Assembly (NCBI GenBank): GCA_030154265.1
Contig: JASKKH010000002.1
Coordinates: 54,791-118,790, forward strand
From: Clostridia bacterium
GTDB taxonomy: Bacteria; Bacillota; DSM-521; Neomoorellales; Neomoorellaceae
Length of the DNA stretch: 64,000 nt
Direction: 5' to 3'
This document shows, piece after piece, positions 1 to 9,537 of this stretch. Within the stretch, counting starts at the first letter, position 1; every line of letters begins with the position of its first letter. Position numbers and translations under genes: made by a program. The notes beneath the pieces are model-generated. The model saw nothing but the letters and a program-made list of their open reading frames with translations. It was not told where the DNA came from and searched no databases.

Positions 1-318
1 GTAGGACGTTCACGACGAGCAGCTTTTGTTGGAGCTATTCTAGGTGTTATTTTGTTAGATATTGCTGATCTTATCTTTTATGTTAACCAAGGTTTAAGAG
101 GAACAGTTGCTTTTGGTGGGGCTGGTATCATTGATGTAACTTTTATGTCTGGTGTAGTAGCTGTTTCCTTGGCAGAGGCTATTGGTGAAGCAAGGGAAAG
201 GTTACAGGGCGGCCCAGTAGCTGAAGGACATTCTAAATCATTACTAGCTAATTTACAACAACCCATGCAAAAGCCTTTACCTAATGAAACAGAGGGTGAG
301 GAGGGTAATGATGAGTAA
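1..318 (+). CDS. DUF1614 family membrane protein, C-terminal part (5' end outside window)
   Basis: The reading frame is open from base 1 with no start needed, so only the C-terminal 105 residues are present. A hydrophobic segment (VGAILGVILLDIADLI) is followed by a motif with core FGGAGIIDVTFMSG and then a charged tail. The same arrangement ends the DUF1614 protein at 45610-46248 (GAIGTLLGADI, then IGGAGVFDGIFL), so I assign it to that family by internal comparison. The function of the family is unknown. The stop overlaps the spoIIP start region, which suggests co-transcription and translational coupling with spoIIP. The hydrophilic tail of about 45 residues after the motif is absent from the second copy. 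Confidence 0.7.
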   Translation, partial: VGRSRRAAFVGAILGVILLDIADLIFYVNQGLRGTVAFGGAGIIDVTFMSGVVAVSLAEAIGEARERLQGGPVAEGHSKSLLANLQQPMQKPLPNETEGEEGNDE

Positions 319-1564
319 CTTTAAATGGTCCTTAAAGTACTGGAAAGGTTTAGTATTTGTGGTATTAATTCTTACAATAGTAGGAGTTTTCTACCAGCAA
401 AAAAATGAACCCAGGTCAAATAGACAGGTTTTTAACCTAACAGAACTGTTACAAAGGGAGCATACACAGGGAGATTATTCAATCTTAGTTGATGAACAAG
501 GAAATGTGCTAGATAAAATGGCTCGGAGTGTCTACCTTCATGATGAATTTATTGCTAGTGATAATCGTCGTTATGAGGTCGTTCGTATTGAAGGTAATAA
601 AGCTATTTGCCATCTACTAGGGTTAGAAAAAATTTCCCTAATTAAAGTTAATTCAACAGTTTTAAAAGAAACTGCTCTTCCAGTTCAGGCAGGAAATAAA
701 GCGGTTGGTATTTACTATTCTCACAGTGACGAATCATATGTACCTAGTGATGGTAACGAGAGTATCCCAGGAAACGGTGGTGTATATGATGTTGGAACTG
801 CCTTTGCAAACAGTTTAGAAAAGGAAGGATATGCTGTAATAAATGATACGACACCCCATGAACCTCATGATGATGGTTCTTATCGTCGTTCTCGTCGTAC
901 AGCGATATCATTATTAAAAAAAGGAGTAGCAGCTATTTTTGATGTTCACCGAGACGGTGTTCCTGATCCCAATTTTTACCGCAGGAATATAAACGGCCAG
1001 ACAGTTGCAACACTTCGGTTCGTTGTAGGTAGACAAAACCAGAATATGAGTGCAAATCTTGATTTTGCTAAACGGTTGAAAGCAGCTGCTGATGCCAAAT
1101 ATCCAGGTCTTGTTAGAGGAATATTCTTAGGCCAAGGGAGTTATAATCAAGATTTATCACCAAGAGCAGTGTTAATTGAAGCTGGTACTCACACCAATAG
1201 TAAAGAAAATGCAATAAAAGGGATAAATCTTTTAGCTGATGTGGTTCCTGCTGTACTAGGTACTCCTGGTGCTGGTGGTACAGTTCGAACTCAAAGCACG
1301 GCTGCTGATTGGAAGGGGGTTTTCTTAGTTATCTTAGCGTTTATTGTTGGTGGTGCAGCCTATTTGGTAATTTCAGCCGGTAGCTGGGAAAATGCTTTAT
1401 CAAGGGTTAGACAAATTACATCAATAGAGTGGGTTAATTTATTAGGTTGGCAGCAACAAAGGCGACCTTTTACTAAAGATGATAAGCAAGAAATAGCCAA
1501 GAAAGAGCTATCAGATAAAGAGTTTAAAAATAATAATGAAAGGGCCGATTGGCAGAAGGATTAA
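311..1564 (+). CDS. spoIIP: Stage II sporulation protein P
   Basis: SpoIIP is a membrane-anchored peptidoglycan amidase/endopeptidase that thins septal wall during forespore engulfment, working with SpoIID and SpoIIM. The protein (417 aa from this start) has one N-terminal membrane segment, a family-typical region around IYYSHSDESYVP, a catalytic-looking stretch IFDVHRDGVPDP, and SPRAVLIEAGTHTNS near the C-terminal part. A second hydrophobic segment lies near residue 350, followed by a charged tail. An upstream in-frame ATG at 284 exists, but GAGGAGGG at 298-305 is correctly spaced from the ATG at 311 (308 is also ATG), so I prefer 311. It overlaps the end of the DUF1614 gene by 8 bases and is followed closely by two DUF3189 genes. 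Length is close to that of Bacillus SpoIIP. Confidence 0.9.
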   Translation: MSNFKWSLKYWKGLVFVVLILTIVGVFYQQKNEPRSNRQVFNLTELLQREHTQGDYSILVDEQGNVLDKMARSVYLHDEFIASDNRRYEVVRIEGNKAICHLLGLEKISLIKVNSTVLKETALPVQAGNKAVGIYYSHSDESYVPSDGNESIPGNGGVYDVGTAFANSLEKEGYAVINDTTPHEPHDDGSYRRSRRTAISLLKKGVAAIFDVHRDGVPDPNFYRRNINGQTVATLRFVVGRQNQNMSANLDFAKRLKAAADAKYPGLVRGIFLGQGSYNQDLSPRAVLIEAGTHTNSKENAIKGINLLADVVPAVLGTPGAGGTVRTQSTAADWKGVFLVILAFIVGGAAYLVISAGSWENALSRVRQITSIEWVNLLGWQQQRRPFTKDDKQEIAKKELSDKEFKNNNERADWQKD

Positions 1565-1565
1565 A

Positions 1566-2033
1566 ATGAAAATTATTTATCATTGCTTTGGTGGTTCTCA
1601 CTCTTCGGTTACAGCAGCAGCTATTCATTTGGGGTTATTACCCACAAACAGATTACCTACGGCAGCGGAACTACTGACCCTGCCGTATTTTGATGCAAGA
1701 AGTCGGGGGGAAGAAGGGGAAATTAAATATATGGGTACAGATACTTATAATAACAAGGTTTTTGCTGCTGGCAAAAAAAACTTGGGTAATAGGTTTGAAG
1801 CATTGATTTATGATTTAATGGATGTTATTGGTGTATCACGCGATCAAGTTTTATTACTTAATACATCACCATTTGTTAATCCCTTAATGGCATTTGGAGG
1901 GTTTACCTCCCGACGTTTGGGTTTGACGTTAATAGGTCGCCCTATAGTATCTTTAGGTACTCAACTGGCCTTCTTTAAATTGGTGGATTATGTTAATCGG
2001 AATAAATTTTTATGGGAGGGGGTTAACAATTGA
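1566..2033 (+). CDS. DUF3189 family protein, copy 1
   Basis: A 155-residue protein starting MKIIYHCFGGSHSS, one base after the spoIIP stop, with AGAAGGA as ribosome site just upstream. An upstream in-frame ATG at 1536 lies inside spoIIP and is less likely. The opening (I-Y-H/A-C-x-G/S-G) and the repeated YFD motif near residue 40 are shared with the next gene, so the two are tandem paralogues. I recognise the family as DUF3189, found mainly in spore-forming Clostridia and of unknown function. The G-G-S-H-S-S segment near the N-terminus looks like a small phosphate-binding turn, but this is only a resemblance. The context with spoIIP suggests a sporulation-linked role. Confidence 0.7.
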   Translation: MKIIYHCFGGSHSSVTAAAIHLGLLPTNRLPTAAELLTLPYFDARSRGEEGEIKYMGTDTYNNKVFAAGKKNLGNRFEALIYDLMDVIGVSRDQVLLLNTSPFVNPLMAFGGFTSRRLGLTLIGRPIVSLGTQLAFFKLVDYVNRNKFLWEGVNN

Positions 2034-2512
2034 TAATTGTCTATGCTTGCTATAGTGGTATCCATGCGGCAGTTCTAGCAGGAGCTCTACATTTAGGCTG
2101 GATTACTTCGTTTTCATTATCGGGTTGGCATAGTTTTAAGAGACTAAGCTATTTCGATTCTTCAGAGGGTCGGAGTGGATTAAGATATTTAGGTCGGACT
2201 GATAAAGGTAATTTAATTTATACTGCTGCCGTTGGCAATGATGGGGGGACTGCTGAAAAGGCAGTAAAAAGCTTACTAACAATATTAAATAGAAACCCAA
2301 ATGATCTTTTATGGGTAGACGTATCTAGAGAGGTGTCTTTGTTATGGAGGTTAGGCGGATGCATTAAACGTTCTCGTTTATTAGAATTTTTAGGTCGTTT
2401 TTTATTACAGATTGGTATTTGGTGGGATTATCCCAGAATCGTTAAATTAGTTAAAAATGTTTATAATCAATATGAAGGAAGTTGGGATAGTAAGATAACT
2501 GCAAAAACTTGA
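2030..2512 (+). CDS. DUF3189 family protein, copy 2
   Basis: A 160-residue protein whose TTG start overlaps the stop of the preceding gene by four bases, so translation is probably coupled. It opens MIIVYACYSGIHAAV, matching copy 1 in layout (IIYHCFGGSHSSV), and shares the YFDSSEG/YFDARSRGEEG region near residue 40. It keeps the hydrophobic central segment and a C-terminal tryptophan-rich stretch. Function unknown. The tandem arrangement behind spoIIP implies gene duplication with retained co-expression. GGGAGGGGG just upstream (about 2013-2023) gives a reasonable ribosome site. Confidence 0.65.
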   Translation: MIIVYACYSGIHAAVLAGALHLGWITSFSLSGWHSFKRLSYFDSSEGRSGLRYLGRTDKGNLIYTAAVGNDGGTAEKAVKSLLTILNRNPNDLLWVDVSREVSLLWRLGGCIKRSRLLEFLGRFLLQIGIWWDYPRIVKLVKNVYNQYEGSWDSKITAKT

Positions 2513-2593
2513 CGCCTAAGGCAAAATATTGGATAATTAAGGCGCTAAGCTGGTTTTAGCTTAAAAAGAGTTTATTTAGAGGAGCTGAATTAT

Positions 2594-3934
2594 TTGCCTT
2601 ACAAAGGGGCGGTAATTACAAATGTAAGCGAAGGTAGTATTGCCGCCGACTTAGGAGTTGAACCAGGTGATTACCTGTTTAAAATTAATGGTGAGCAGGT
2701 ATTTGATATTATTAGTTATCATTACCTTTGTGTTGATCAAGAACTTCAAATAGAAATTGTTAAACCTGATGGCGAGCATTGGTTATTGGATATTGAAAAA
2801 GACTATGGAGAAGATTTGGGTATAGAATTTGCACATCCCACGTTTGATGGTTTAAAACGTTGTTCCAACAATTGTCTTTTTTGTTTTGTCCAGCAAATGC
2901 CCAAGGGACTAAGAAAAGGACTTTACGTAAAAGACGATGATTATCGATATTCCTTTTTACACGGTAACTTTATTACTTTAACAAATATGAAGCCCAAGGA
3001 CTGGGAATATATCTATCGTTGGCATCTTAGCCCTTTATATATATCTGTACATACTACAAATCCTGATTTACGGCGTAAGTTAATGGGTAATAAAAGAAGT
3101 GGGGAGATTATGGACCAGCTTAAAGAGCTGGCCAAAAATGGTATTAATATGCATACCCAAATTGTTCTTTGCCCTGGATTAAACGATGGAATTGAATTGG
3201 AAAGAACGGTTAATGATCTTAGTAGTTTTTATCCCGCAGTTCAGTCTATAGCTATAGTCCCAGTGGGCTTAACCTCATGTCGAGAAGGTTTATACCCTTT
3301 AAGACGGGTAACAAAGACTGAAGCCCAAAAAATAATTGATAAGATAAAGAATTGGCAGGAGGATTTTCGTAATAGGTTTGATTATGGATTGGTCTACGGT
3401 TCTGATGAATTTTATATATTAGCTGAGGCGCCAATCCCTGATAATATTTATTATGACGATTATCCCCAGACGGAAAACGGAATTGGGATTACCAGGTTAT
3501 TTATTGATGAATTTGAAGAAGAAATAAATCATATACCCCATGTTTTATCGGAGCCTCATTGTGTGGCTATAGCTACTGGTACCTTGATAGCACCAATAAT
3601 GGAAAAATTAGTTCAAAAGATTACTAAAAAGACTTCAAACCTTGAAATTAAGGTAGTACCAGTAGTTAACAGATTTTTTGGTTCAGAAGTAACTGTAGCA
3701 GGGCTTCTTACAGGAAAAGATTTATTGATAGGTTTAAAAGAGGTTAGCAATTGGTTAAAAGATAATAATGGAACAATTATTATTCCTGATGTTATGCTAA
3801 AAAGCGATGATACAGTCTTTTTAGATGACATGACTCCTGATATGTTATCTTCAGAATTAAAGTTACCAGTTGAGGTTGCTAAAACTACAGGCCGAGGTCT
3901 TATAGAGGCTGTTATAGGAAAGAAGCTAAAATAA
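2594..3934 (+). CDS. DUF512 protein with PDZ-like N-terminus and radical-SAM-like core
   Basis: The first 65 residues resemble a PDZ domain (GAVITNVSEGSIAADLG, then GDYLFKINGEQ). A cysteine triplet RCSNNCLFCF follows, giving the CX3CX2C spacing of radical SAM proteins, and the C-terminal half matches the DUF512 family. The biochemical role is not known. It is found next to der in many Clostridia, as here, which suggests a link with ribosome maturation or envelope synthesis, but this is inference from position. The start is TTG at 2594, with GAGGAG about nine bases upstream. Length (446 aa) is normal for the family and no disruption is visible. Confidence 0.8.
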   Translation: MPYKGAVITNVSEGSIAADLGVEPGDYLFKINGEQVFDIISYHYLCVDQELQIEIVKPDGEHWLLDIEKDYGEDLGIEFAHPTFDGLKRCSNNCLFCFVQQMPKGLRKGLYVKDDDYRYSFLHGNFITLTNMKPKDWEYIYRWHLSPLYISVHTTNPDLRRKLMGNKRSGEIMDQLKELAKNGINMHTQIVLCPGLNDGIELERTVNDLSSFYPAVQSIAIVPVGLTSCREGLYPLRRVTKTEAQKIIDKIKNWQEDFRNRFDYGLVYGSDEFYILAEAPIPDNIYYDDYPQTENGIGITRLFIDEFEEEINHIPHVLSEPHCVAIATGTLIAPIMEKLVQKITKKTSNLEIKVVPVVNRFFGSEVTVAGLLTGKDLLIGLKEVSNWLKDNNGTIIIPDVMLKSDDTVFLDDMTPDMLSSELKLPVEVAKTTGRGLIEAVIGKKLK

Positions 3935-3975
3935 TTAGTAATAAAAAGTAGTAAAGATTTTGGAGGAATTATATA

Positions 3976-5289
3976 TTGGCAAAACCAATAGTAGCAATAG
4001 TAGGGCGTCCTAATGTTGGTAAATCAACCCTTTTTAATCGGATAGCTGGTGGACGGGTAGCTATTGTAGAAAATACACCTGGTGTAACCCGTGACCGTAT
4101 TTACCGGGATACAGAATGGTCTGGTCGTCAGTTTATTTTAGTAGACACTGGAGGTATTGCTCAGATTGATGATCCCTTAATCAAGCAAGTAAGGTATCAG
4201 GCTAAGCAAGCTCTAGAACAAGCTGATGTAATCCTCTTTCTGGTTGATGCCCGGACAGGTATAACATCTGATGATGAAGAAATAGCGAATCTTTTACGTC
4301 GTTCAGGAAGACCGGTTATTCTTGTTGCCAATAAAGTTGAAGATTTTAGTGATCAAAGTCTACTCAATGAGTTCTATAGTTTAGGTTTGGGTGACCCTAT
4401 CCCAATTTCCGCAGCCCATGGGTTAAATACTGGGGACCTTCTTGATAAAGTAGTAGAGTTATTACCTGAAGAAGTTGATGATGAAGAAGAAAAGGCAACT
4501 AAAATAGCTGTAGTAGGGAGACCAAACGTAGGTAAATCCTCCCTTGTGAATCGCCTTATAGGAGAAGAGAGGGTTATTGTAAGTGATATACCTGGGACTA
4601 CCAGGGATGCCATAGATACTTATTTTCGTAAGGGAGATAAGGAGTATATTCTTATTGATACCGCAGGGATTCGCCGGAAAAGCAGAATATCTGTCTCTAC
4701 TGAACATTATAGTGTTTTAAGGGCATTAAGAGCTATTGAACGAGCTGATGTAGTTCTTTTAATCATTGATGGTACGGAAGGTGTAACGGAACAAGATAAA
4801 AAAATTGCAGGTTATGGTCATGAAAAAGGCAAAGCATCTATAATAGTAGTAAATAAGTGGGATATAGTAGATAAAGATGATAAGACTATAATCCGTTATA
4901 CAGAGGCGATACGTGATCAATTGAGTTTTATGGCTTATGCACCAATACTTTTTATTTCAGCATTAACGGGACAGCGAGTAAATCGGGTTTTAGAAAATGT
5001 AGATGCTGTTGCAGAAGAAGCCTATAAACGTGTTTCTACAAGTATTCTAAATAATATTTTACAAGAAGCAGTAATTTTGACTCCTCCACCATCAGTTAAG
5101 GGCCAGAAGATTAAATTTTATTATGCTACCCAGGTTAAAATTAAACCGCCAACTTTTGTATTCTTTACTAATCGCCCTGATGACGTTCACTTTTCCTACA
5201 AGCGTTATTTAGAAAATCAAATTCGCCAAGCTTTTGGTTTTGAAGGAACGCCGATAAATTTGATTTTTAGGCGTGGTAGAGAGCGTTAA
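3976..5289 (+). CDS. der: Ribosome-associated GTPase Der (EngA)
   Basis: Der is an essential tandem GTPase that acts in 50S ribosomal subunit assembly. Both G domains are visible: G1 [13 protein letters not shown] near residue 10 with DTGG and NKVE, and a second [13 protein letters not shown] near residue 180 with DTAG and NKWD. A KH-like C-terminal domain ends in the usual basic tail (IFRRGRER). At 437 residues it has the family's normal size. Start is TTG at 3976 with TGGAGGA upstream. It sits 41 bases after the DUF512 gene and 23 bases before plsY, a gene order common in spore-forming Clostridia. Confidence 0.97.
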   Translation: MAKPIVAIVGRPNVGKSTLFNRIAGGRVAIVENTPGVTRDRIYRDTEWSGRQFILVDTGGIAQIDDPLIKQVRYQAKQALEQADVILFLVDARTGITSDDEEIANLLRRSGRPVILVANKVEDFSDQSLLNEFYSLGLGDPIPISAAHGLNTGDLLDKVVELLPEEVDDEEEKATKIAVVGRPNVGKSSLVNRLIGEERVIVSDIPGTTRDAIDTYFRKGDKEYILIDTAGIRRKSRISVSTEHYSVLRALRAIERADVVLLIIDGTEGVTEQDKKIAGYGHEKGKASIIVVNKWDIVDKDDKTIIRYTEAIRDQLSFMAYAPILFISALTGQRVNRVLENVDAVAEEAYKRVSTSILNNILQEAVILTPPPSVKGQKIKFYYATQVKIKPPTFVFFTNRPDDVHFSYKRYLENQIRQAFGFEGTPINLIFRRGRER

Positions 5290-5312
5290 CCGGAGAGGGG
5301 AGGTAAATATTA

Positions 5313-5897
5313 ATGTGGTTACTGGCCCTGGTATTAGCTTATTTAATCGGTTCTGTCCCTACTGCTTTTTTAATTGGACATTATATCTATAAATTTGATA
5401 TTCGCCGTAAAGGCAGTGGTAATGTCGGTGCTACTAATGCTTTACGAACTATGGGAACAATACCGGGCTTAGTTGTATTAGCTGTCGATCTTTTTAAAGG
5501 TGTATTAGCGGTTTTATTGGGACAGATATTTGATGGCCCGGGTTTGGCGACGTTGATGGCTTTTCTAGCTATAATCGGGCACAACTGGTCTATTTTTCTT
5601 GAATTTAAAGGTGGCAAGGGAGTAGCTACTGCTGCTGGTGTTATCTTAGCTATGTCCCCAATATCTTTCTTTTGGATAGCATTAATATGGGCAGTAATTA
5701 CTATTCTGACTCGTTATGTATCATTAGGATCAATTATTGCGGCTTTGGTTGCTCCATTTATAATGCTTTATTATCATCGACCTTGGCCTTATTTACTTTT
5801 TACTTTTATTGTAGCAGCCCTAATCATTTATAGACATAAATCTAATATTAATCGGTTACTTACTGGTACAGAACATAAATTAGGGGAGCGGAGTTAA
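5313..5897 (+). CDS. plsY: Acyl-phosphate glycerol-3-phosphate acyltransferase PlsY
   Basis: PlsY transfers an acyl group from acyl phosphate to glycerol-3-phosphate, the first step of phospholipid synthesis, in the cytoplasmic membrane. The protein has five or more hydrophobic segments and the three conserved motifs: GSGNVGATN near residue 35, GHNWSIF near 90 and GGKGVATAAG near 100. Start is ATG at 5313 behind GGAGAGGGGAGG. Its stop is immediately followed by the TTG start of gpsA, which makes the glycerol-3-phosphate used here, so the two enzymes are functionally and probably translationally coupled. Confidence 0.96.
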   Translation: MWLLALVLAYLIGSVPTAFLIGHYIYKFDIRRKGSGNVGATNALRTMGTIPGLVVLAVDLFKGVLAVLLGQIFDGPGLATLMAFLAIIGHNWSIFLEFKGGKGVATAAGVILAMSPISFFWIALIWAVITILTRYVSLGSIIAALVAPFIMLYYHRPWPYLLFTFIVAALIIYRHKSNINRLLTGTEHKLGERS

Positions 5898-6905
5898 TTG
5901 ACCGGAACCATTGCTGTTATTGGTGCTGGAAGTTGGGGTACAGCTTTAGCTATTTTGCTCGCCCGTAAAGGGTTTAAGGTTAATTTGTGGGGGAGACGTC
6001 CTAAGCAAATAAAAGAATTATTAGAAACTAATGAAAACAAAACCTACTTACCTGGAATTAAGCTACATGATAATATAGAACCTATGAACGATTTAGGAAA
6101 AGCTGTAAAAGATGTTTGTTTGGTAGTTTTAAGTGTACCTTCCCATGCTGTACGGTTGATGGCTAAGGAATTAAAAAAATATCTAGATGATAAAACAATA
6201 GTTGTTAATACAGCCAAGGGGTTAGAATTAGACACAAAAAGGCGTTTATCAGTAGTATTACAAGAAGAAGGTTTTAACCGAATAGCGGTTTTATCTGGTC
6301 CAAGTCATGCTGAAGAAGTAGGTAGCAGCCTTCCTACGACAGTAGTTGTGGCTTCCCAAGAACGTGAAATTGCGGAATATGTCCAAGATATTTTTATGGA
6401 TCCTACTTTTCGAGTATATACTAATCCTGATGTAATAGGAGTAGAGTTCGGAGGAGCTTTAAAGAATATTATTGCCCTTGCAACAGGAATGGCAGATGGT
6501 CTGGGATTAGGAGATAATTCCCGAGCTGCCCTTATGACAAGAGGAATGACAGAAATAGCGCGCCTTGGGGTAGCCATGGGAGGTAAGGTTTTAACCTTTA
6601 CCGGACTAAGTGGGATCGGTGATTTAATAGTGACTTGTACCAGTATGTACAGCCGTAATCGTCGGGCTGGTATACAACTGGGGCAAGGTAAGTCGTTATC
6701 TGAGGTATTAAATGAGATAGGCATGGTTGTTGAAGGAATAAAAACAACGGCTGCGGCTTTTGAATTGGCACAACAGTATGATGTTCAAATGCCTATAACA
6801 AAAGCAATCTATCAAGTGCTTTATGAAAATAAACCTGTAACTGATTGTGTAGCTGAACTCATGCAACGCCCCCGTACTCATGAGGTAGAATCAGAAAATT
6901 GGTAA
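5898..6905 (+). CDS. gpsA: NAD(P)-dependent glycerol-3-phosphate dehydrogenase
   Basis: GpsA reduces dihydroxyacetone phosphate to sn-glycerol-3-phosphate for phospholipid synthesis. The N-terminal Rossmann motif GAGSWGTALA is clear, followed by the family motifs LSGPSHAEEV and EFGGALKNIIALATG (with the catalytic lysine) and the C-terminal TGLSGIGDLIVTC. Length is 335 residues, normal. The TTG start directly follows the plsY stop, with GGGGAGCGGAG as ribosome site inside plsY. It is the last gene before a strong intrinsic terminator. Confidence 0.97.
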   Translation: MTGTIAVIGAGSWGTALAILLARKGFKVNLWGRRPKQIKELLETNENKTYLPGIKLHDNIEPMNDLGKAVKDVCLVVLSVPSHAVRLMAKELKKYLDDKTIVVNTAKGLELDTKRRLSVVLQEEGFNRIAVLSGPSHAEEVGSSLPTTVVVASQEREIAEYVQDIFMDPTFRVYTNPDVIGVEFGGALKNIIALATGMADGLGLGDNSRAALMTRGMTEIARLGVAMGGKVLTFTGLSGIGDLIVTCTSMYSRNRRAGIQLGQGKSLSEVLNEIGMVVEGIKTTAAAFELAQQYDVQMPITKAIYQVLYENKPVTDCVAELMQRPRTHEVESENW

Positions 6906-6912
6906 AAAATTA

Positions 6913-6947
6913 AGAACCTATCGTACAAGATAGGTTCTATTTTTTAT
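6913..6947 (+). terminator. Intrinsic terminator after gpsA
   Basis: A perfect 10-bp stem (AGAACCTATC at 6913-6922 with GATAGGTTCT at 6929-6938), a six-base loop, and then ATTTTTTATT. It closes the spoIIP-gpsA transcription unit. Confidence 0.92.
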
Positions 6948-6989
6948 TAATAACAATATAATTTTAAAAGAATCTGGATCATAAAACTG

Positions 6990-7017
6990 TCATATTGTTG
7001 TTGTTAAGGCATATACT
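6990..7017 (+). promoter_or_regulatory. Candidate SigE-type promoter for spoIVA
   Basis: TCATATT at 6990-6996, then 13 bases, then CATATACT at 7010-7017. The Bacillus SigE consensus is about KMATATT, 14-15 bases, CATACAHT; the -10 matches at seven of eight positions. spoIVA is a mother-cell gene transcribed by SigE in Bacillus, so the location fits. The spacer is one base short. Confidence 0.6.
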
Positions 7018-7074
7018 TGTAATGTTAAAAGATACCAGATCTGAAAACTTAAGGCCTGGGAGGGAGAAATCGGG

Positions 7075-8559
7075 GTGGAAAAAGAAAAACAGGATATTTT
7101 CCGAGACATAACTGAACGTACCGGCGGTGATATTTATTTAGGTATTGTTGGACCAGTTCGAAGCGGCAAATCAACTTTTATTACCAAATTTGTAGAAAAA
7201 CTTGTGTTACCTAACATTCAAAACCCCAATGAGCGTGACCGGGCCACGGATGAGCTACCTCAAAGCGGCGCTGGTCGCATGATTATGACTACCGAACCAA
7301 AGTTTATTCCCAACGAAGCAGTTGAGATTGACATTCGTGAAGGTCTAAGCATGCGAGTTCGGTTGGTTGATTGTGTAGGCTATACCGTACCTGGGGCAGA
7401 GGGATATGAAGATAGCGAAGGTCCCAGGATGGTTAATACACCGTGGTTTGAAGAACCTGTACCTTTTCAAGAGGCTGCAGAAACAGGTACTCGTAAAGTA
7501 ATAACCGATCATGCAACAATGGGTATAGTTGTCACAACTGATGGAAGTGTGGCAGAAATTCCTAGGGAAGATTATGTTGAGGCTGAAGAACGTGTTATCT
7601 GGGAATTAAAAGAATTAGGCAAACCTTTCTTGGTTTTATTAAATTCAGTTCATCCTATGGCAGAAGAGACAGTTAGTCTTGCGGGTTCATTAGAGGAAGC
7701 CTATAATGTTCCTGTTTTACCGGTAGATTGCTTCAATTTAAGTGAAGAAGATATTAATAACATTTTAGAAGAACTTCTCTATGAGTTCCCAGTGGCCGAA
7801 GTTAACGTTAATTTACCTCGCTGGGTAGATGGCTTAGATGGGGATCATTGGCTACGTCAGCATTTAGAAGGTGCTGTTAGGGAAGCAGTTGAAGAAGTTC
7901 ATCGTTTAAGAGATATTAGTACCGTAATTGATAAATTAGATAAAAATGAATACGTATCAAAAGTTGTTTTAAAGGATATGGACTTGGGAACAGGTGCTGC
8001 CCATGTTAACATGAGCACCAAAGAAGGACTTTTCCATCAGGTTCTCAAAGAAGTTTGTGAATTAGATATTGAGGATGACTTCGATGTATTACGCTGGATG
8101 AAGGAATTAGCGGCCGTTAAAAAGGAATGGGATAAAATTTCCTATGGAATACAGGAAGTTCGTAATACCGGTTATGGCGTAATTACGCCTACTGAGGACG
8201 AGATGGAACTTGCTGAACCGGAGCTTATTAAACAAGGAGGCCGTTCTGGGGTAAGATTAAAGGCTCAGGCACCGTCTTATCATTTAATTCGTGCTGATAT
8301 TAACACAGAAGTAACACCTCTAATTGGTACCGAGAAACAATGTGAAGATCTAATCAACTTTATTATGGAAGAGTTTGAGGACAATCCACAAAAAATCTGG
8401 CAGACAAATGTCTTTGGTAAATCTCTTAGTGAGCTTGTTCGTGAAGGTATTCAAAGCAAACTTTATCGTATGCCCGAGAATGCTCAAGTTAAACTCCAGG
8501 AGACTGTCGAAAGAATAGTTAATGACGGCAGTGGTGGTCTAATTTGTATTATAATCTAG
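7075..8559 (+). CDS. spoIVA: Stage IV sporulation protein A, spore coat basement ATPase
   Basis: SpoIVA is the mother-cell ATPase that polymerises on the outer forespore membrane and forms the base for coat assembly. The P-loop GPVRSGKSTFITKF near residue 25 is clear, and the following TRAFAC-like region (ATDELPQSGAGRMIMTTEP, VDCVGY) is characteristic. The C-terminus ends in a hydrophobic tail (GSGGLICIII) typical of the family. At 494 residues it matches Bacillus SpoIVA. The start is GTG at 7075 behind GGGAGGGAG. It is monocistronic between two strong terminators, with a SigE-like promoter upstream. Confidence 0.97.
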   Translation: MEKEKQDIFRDITERTGGDIYLGIVGPVRSGKSTFITKFVEKLVLPNIQNPNERDRATDELPQSGAGRMIMTTEPKFIPNEAVEIDIREGLSMRVRLVDCVGYTVPGAEGYEDSEGPRMVNTPWFEEPVPFQEAAETGTRKVITDHATMGIVVTTDGSVAEIPREDYVEAEERVIWELKELGKPFLVLLNSVHPMAEETVSLAGSLEEAYNVPVLPVDCFNLSEEDINNILEELLYEFPVAEVNVNLPRWVDGLDGDHWLRQHLEGAVREAVEEVHRLRDISTVIDKLDKNEYVSKVVLKDMDLGTGAAHVNMSTKEGLFHQVLKEVCELDIEDDFDVLRWMKELAAVKKEWDKISYGIQEVRNTGYGVITPTEDEMELAEPELIKQGGRSGVRLKAQAPSYHLIRADINTEVTPLIGTEKQCEDLINFIMEEFEDNPQKIWQTNVFGKSLSELVREGIQSKLYRMPENAQVKLQETVERIVNDGSGGLICIII

Positions 8560-8572
8560 GGTTGGAGGTGTT

Positions 8573-8607
8573 AAAACCGGGGACTGAAGGACCCCGGTTT
8601 TTTTATT
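8573..8607 (+). terminator. Intrinsic terminator after spoIVA
   Basis: Perfect 10-bp stem AAAACCGGGG (8573-8582) with CCCCGGTTTT (8592-8601), nine-base loop, running into a T tract. Confidence 0.93.
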
Positions 8608-8674
8608 GTTACTTATTGACAGAATTTTACGACTTGTCTTACTTTTACCCTTGACTTAAAGGCAGGCGATAACT

Positions 8675-9415
8675 TTGACTAATTCAAAAAAGTTTTTATT
8701 TAAACCTATTAACCGTAATCCTAAGAACGTGTATCATAGGGTTGTTGATGAAATAAAACAAAGTATATTTGAAGGAAAAATGACTCCTGGTGACCGTCTG
8801 CCGGCTGAAAGAGAACTTGCTGAAATGCTAGGTGTTAGTCGTACTTCTGTTAGAGAAGCATTAAAAATGTTAGAAGCACAGGGATTGGTTACTATACGTC
8901 ATGGCCAGGGAGTTTTTATTAGTGAACAAGATGCAGATGAGTATCTAAAGAACTTTGCTAATCACTTACTTGTTAACGAAGAAACAGTTAGCCATCTTTT
9001 TGAGGTACGAAAAACTCTTGAACCCCAGACGGTTCGTTGGGTTGCTAAAAGGGCAAGTGATGCAGATATTAACGATATATATAACCATGTAGTAACTACC
9101 CAAGAGCAGTTAAAGAAACTTGGTAGTGGTCGTCTATCGCTTTTGGCTGGTCATGATAGTAATTTTCATAATTATTTAGCTAAGGCTACTGGTAATACTG
9201 TTTTGGTTCGCCTTATGAACAGTATGTTAGACTTATTAGCTGACAGTCGTTCCCGCAGTCTTTCCATTCCTAGTCGTGGAGAGTCTTCTTTAGAAGATCA
9301 TTATAAAATAGTAAAAGCTTTAATTAGACGTGATGCAGAAGGTGCTGCAGCTGCCATGTTAGAACACCTTGAGGATGTAGAAAAACAAATAATTAAAGCA
9401 TGGCATCATAATTAA
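8675..9415 (+). CDS. FadR-family (GntR) transcriptional regulator
   Basis: The N-terminal winged helix-turn-helix (residues about 18-85) contains GDRLPAERELAEMLGVSRTS, typical of GntR regulators. Residues about 95-235 form an FCD ligand-binding domain; candidate metal-binding histidines lie in GHDSNFHNYLA and DHYKIVKAL. Regulators of this subgroup commonly sense organic acids such as lactate, but the ligand and target cannot be read here. The TTG start at 8675 has only a weak ribosome site (AGGCAG). It stands alone between the spoIVA terminator and a cobalamin riboswitch, so no neighbouring gene reveals its target. Confidence 0.85.
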   Translation: MTNSKKFLFKPINRNPKNVYHRVVDEIKQSIFEGKMTPGDRLPAERELAEMLGVSRTSVREALKMLEAQGLVTIRHGQGVFISEQDADEYLKNFANHLLVNEETVSHLFEVRKTLEPQTVRWVAKRASDADINDIYNHVVTTQEQLKKLGSGRLSLLAGHDSNFHNYLAKATGNTVLVRLMNSMLDLLADSRSRSLSIPSRGESSLEDHYKIVKALIRRDAEGAAAAMLEHLEDVEKQIIKAWHHN

Positions 9416-9504
9416 CTAGAGCGTTTTTTAACAAAAGCGGTTTATCATCTGGTACTCTGAAAATAGTTTAAAGTTATAGACAAGCGTTACAAACCATGCT
9501 AAAC

Positions 9505-9532
9505 TTGACATAAGAATTAAATAGTAAATTAT
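9505..9532 (+). promoter_or_regulatory. Candidate SigA promoter of riboswitch 1 transcript
   Basis: TTGACA at 9505-9510, a 16-base spacer and AATTAT at 9527-9532. The -35 is perfect and the -10 matches four of six positions. The riboswitch begins a few bases downstream, as expected for a leader RNA. Confidence 0.55.
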
Positions 9533-9537
9533 CCAAG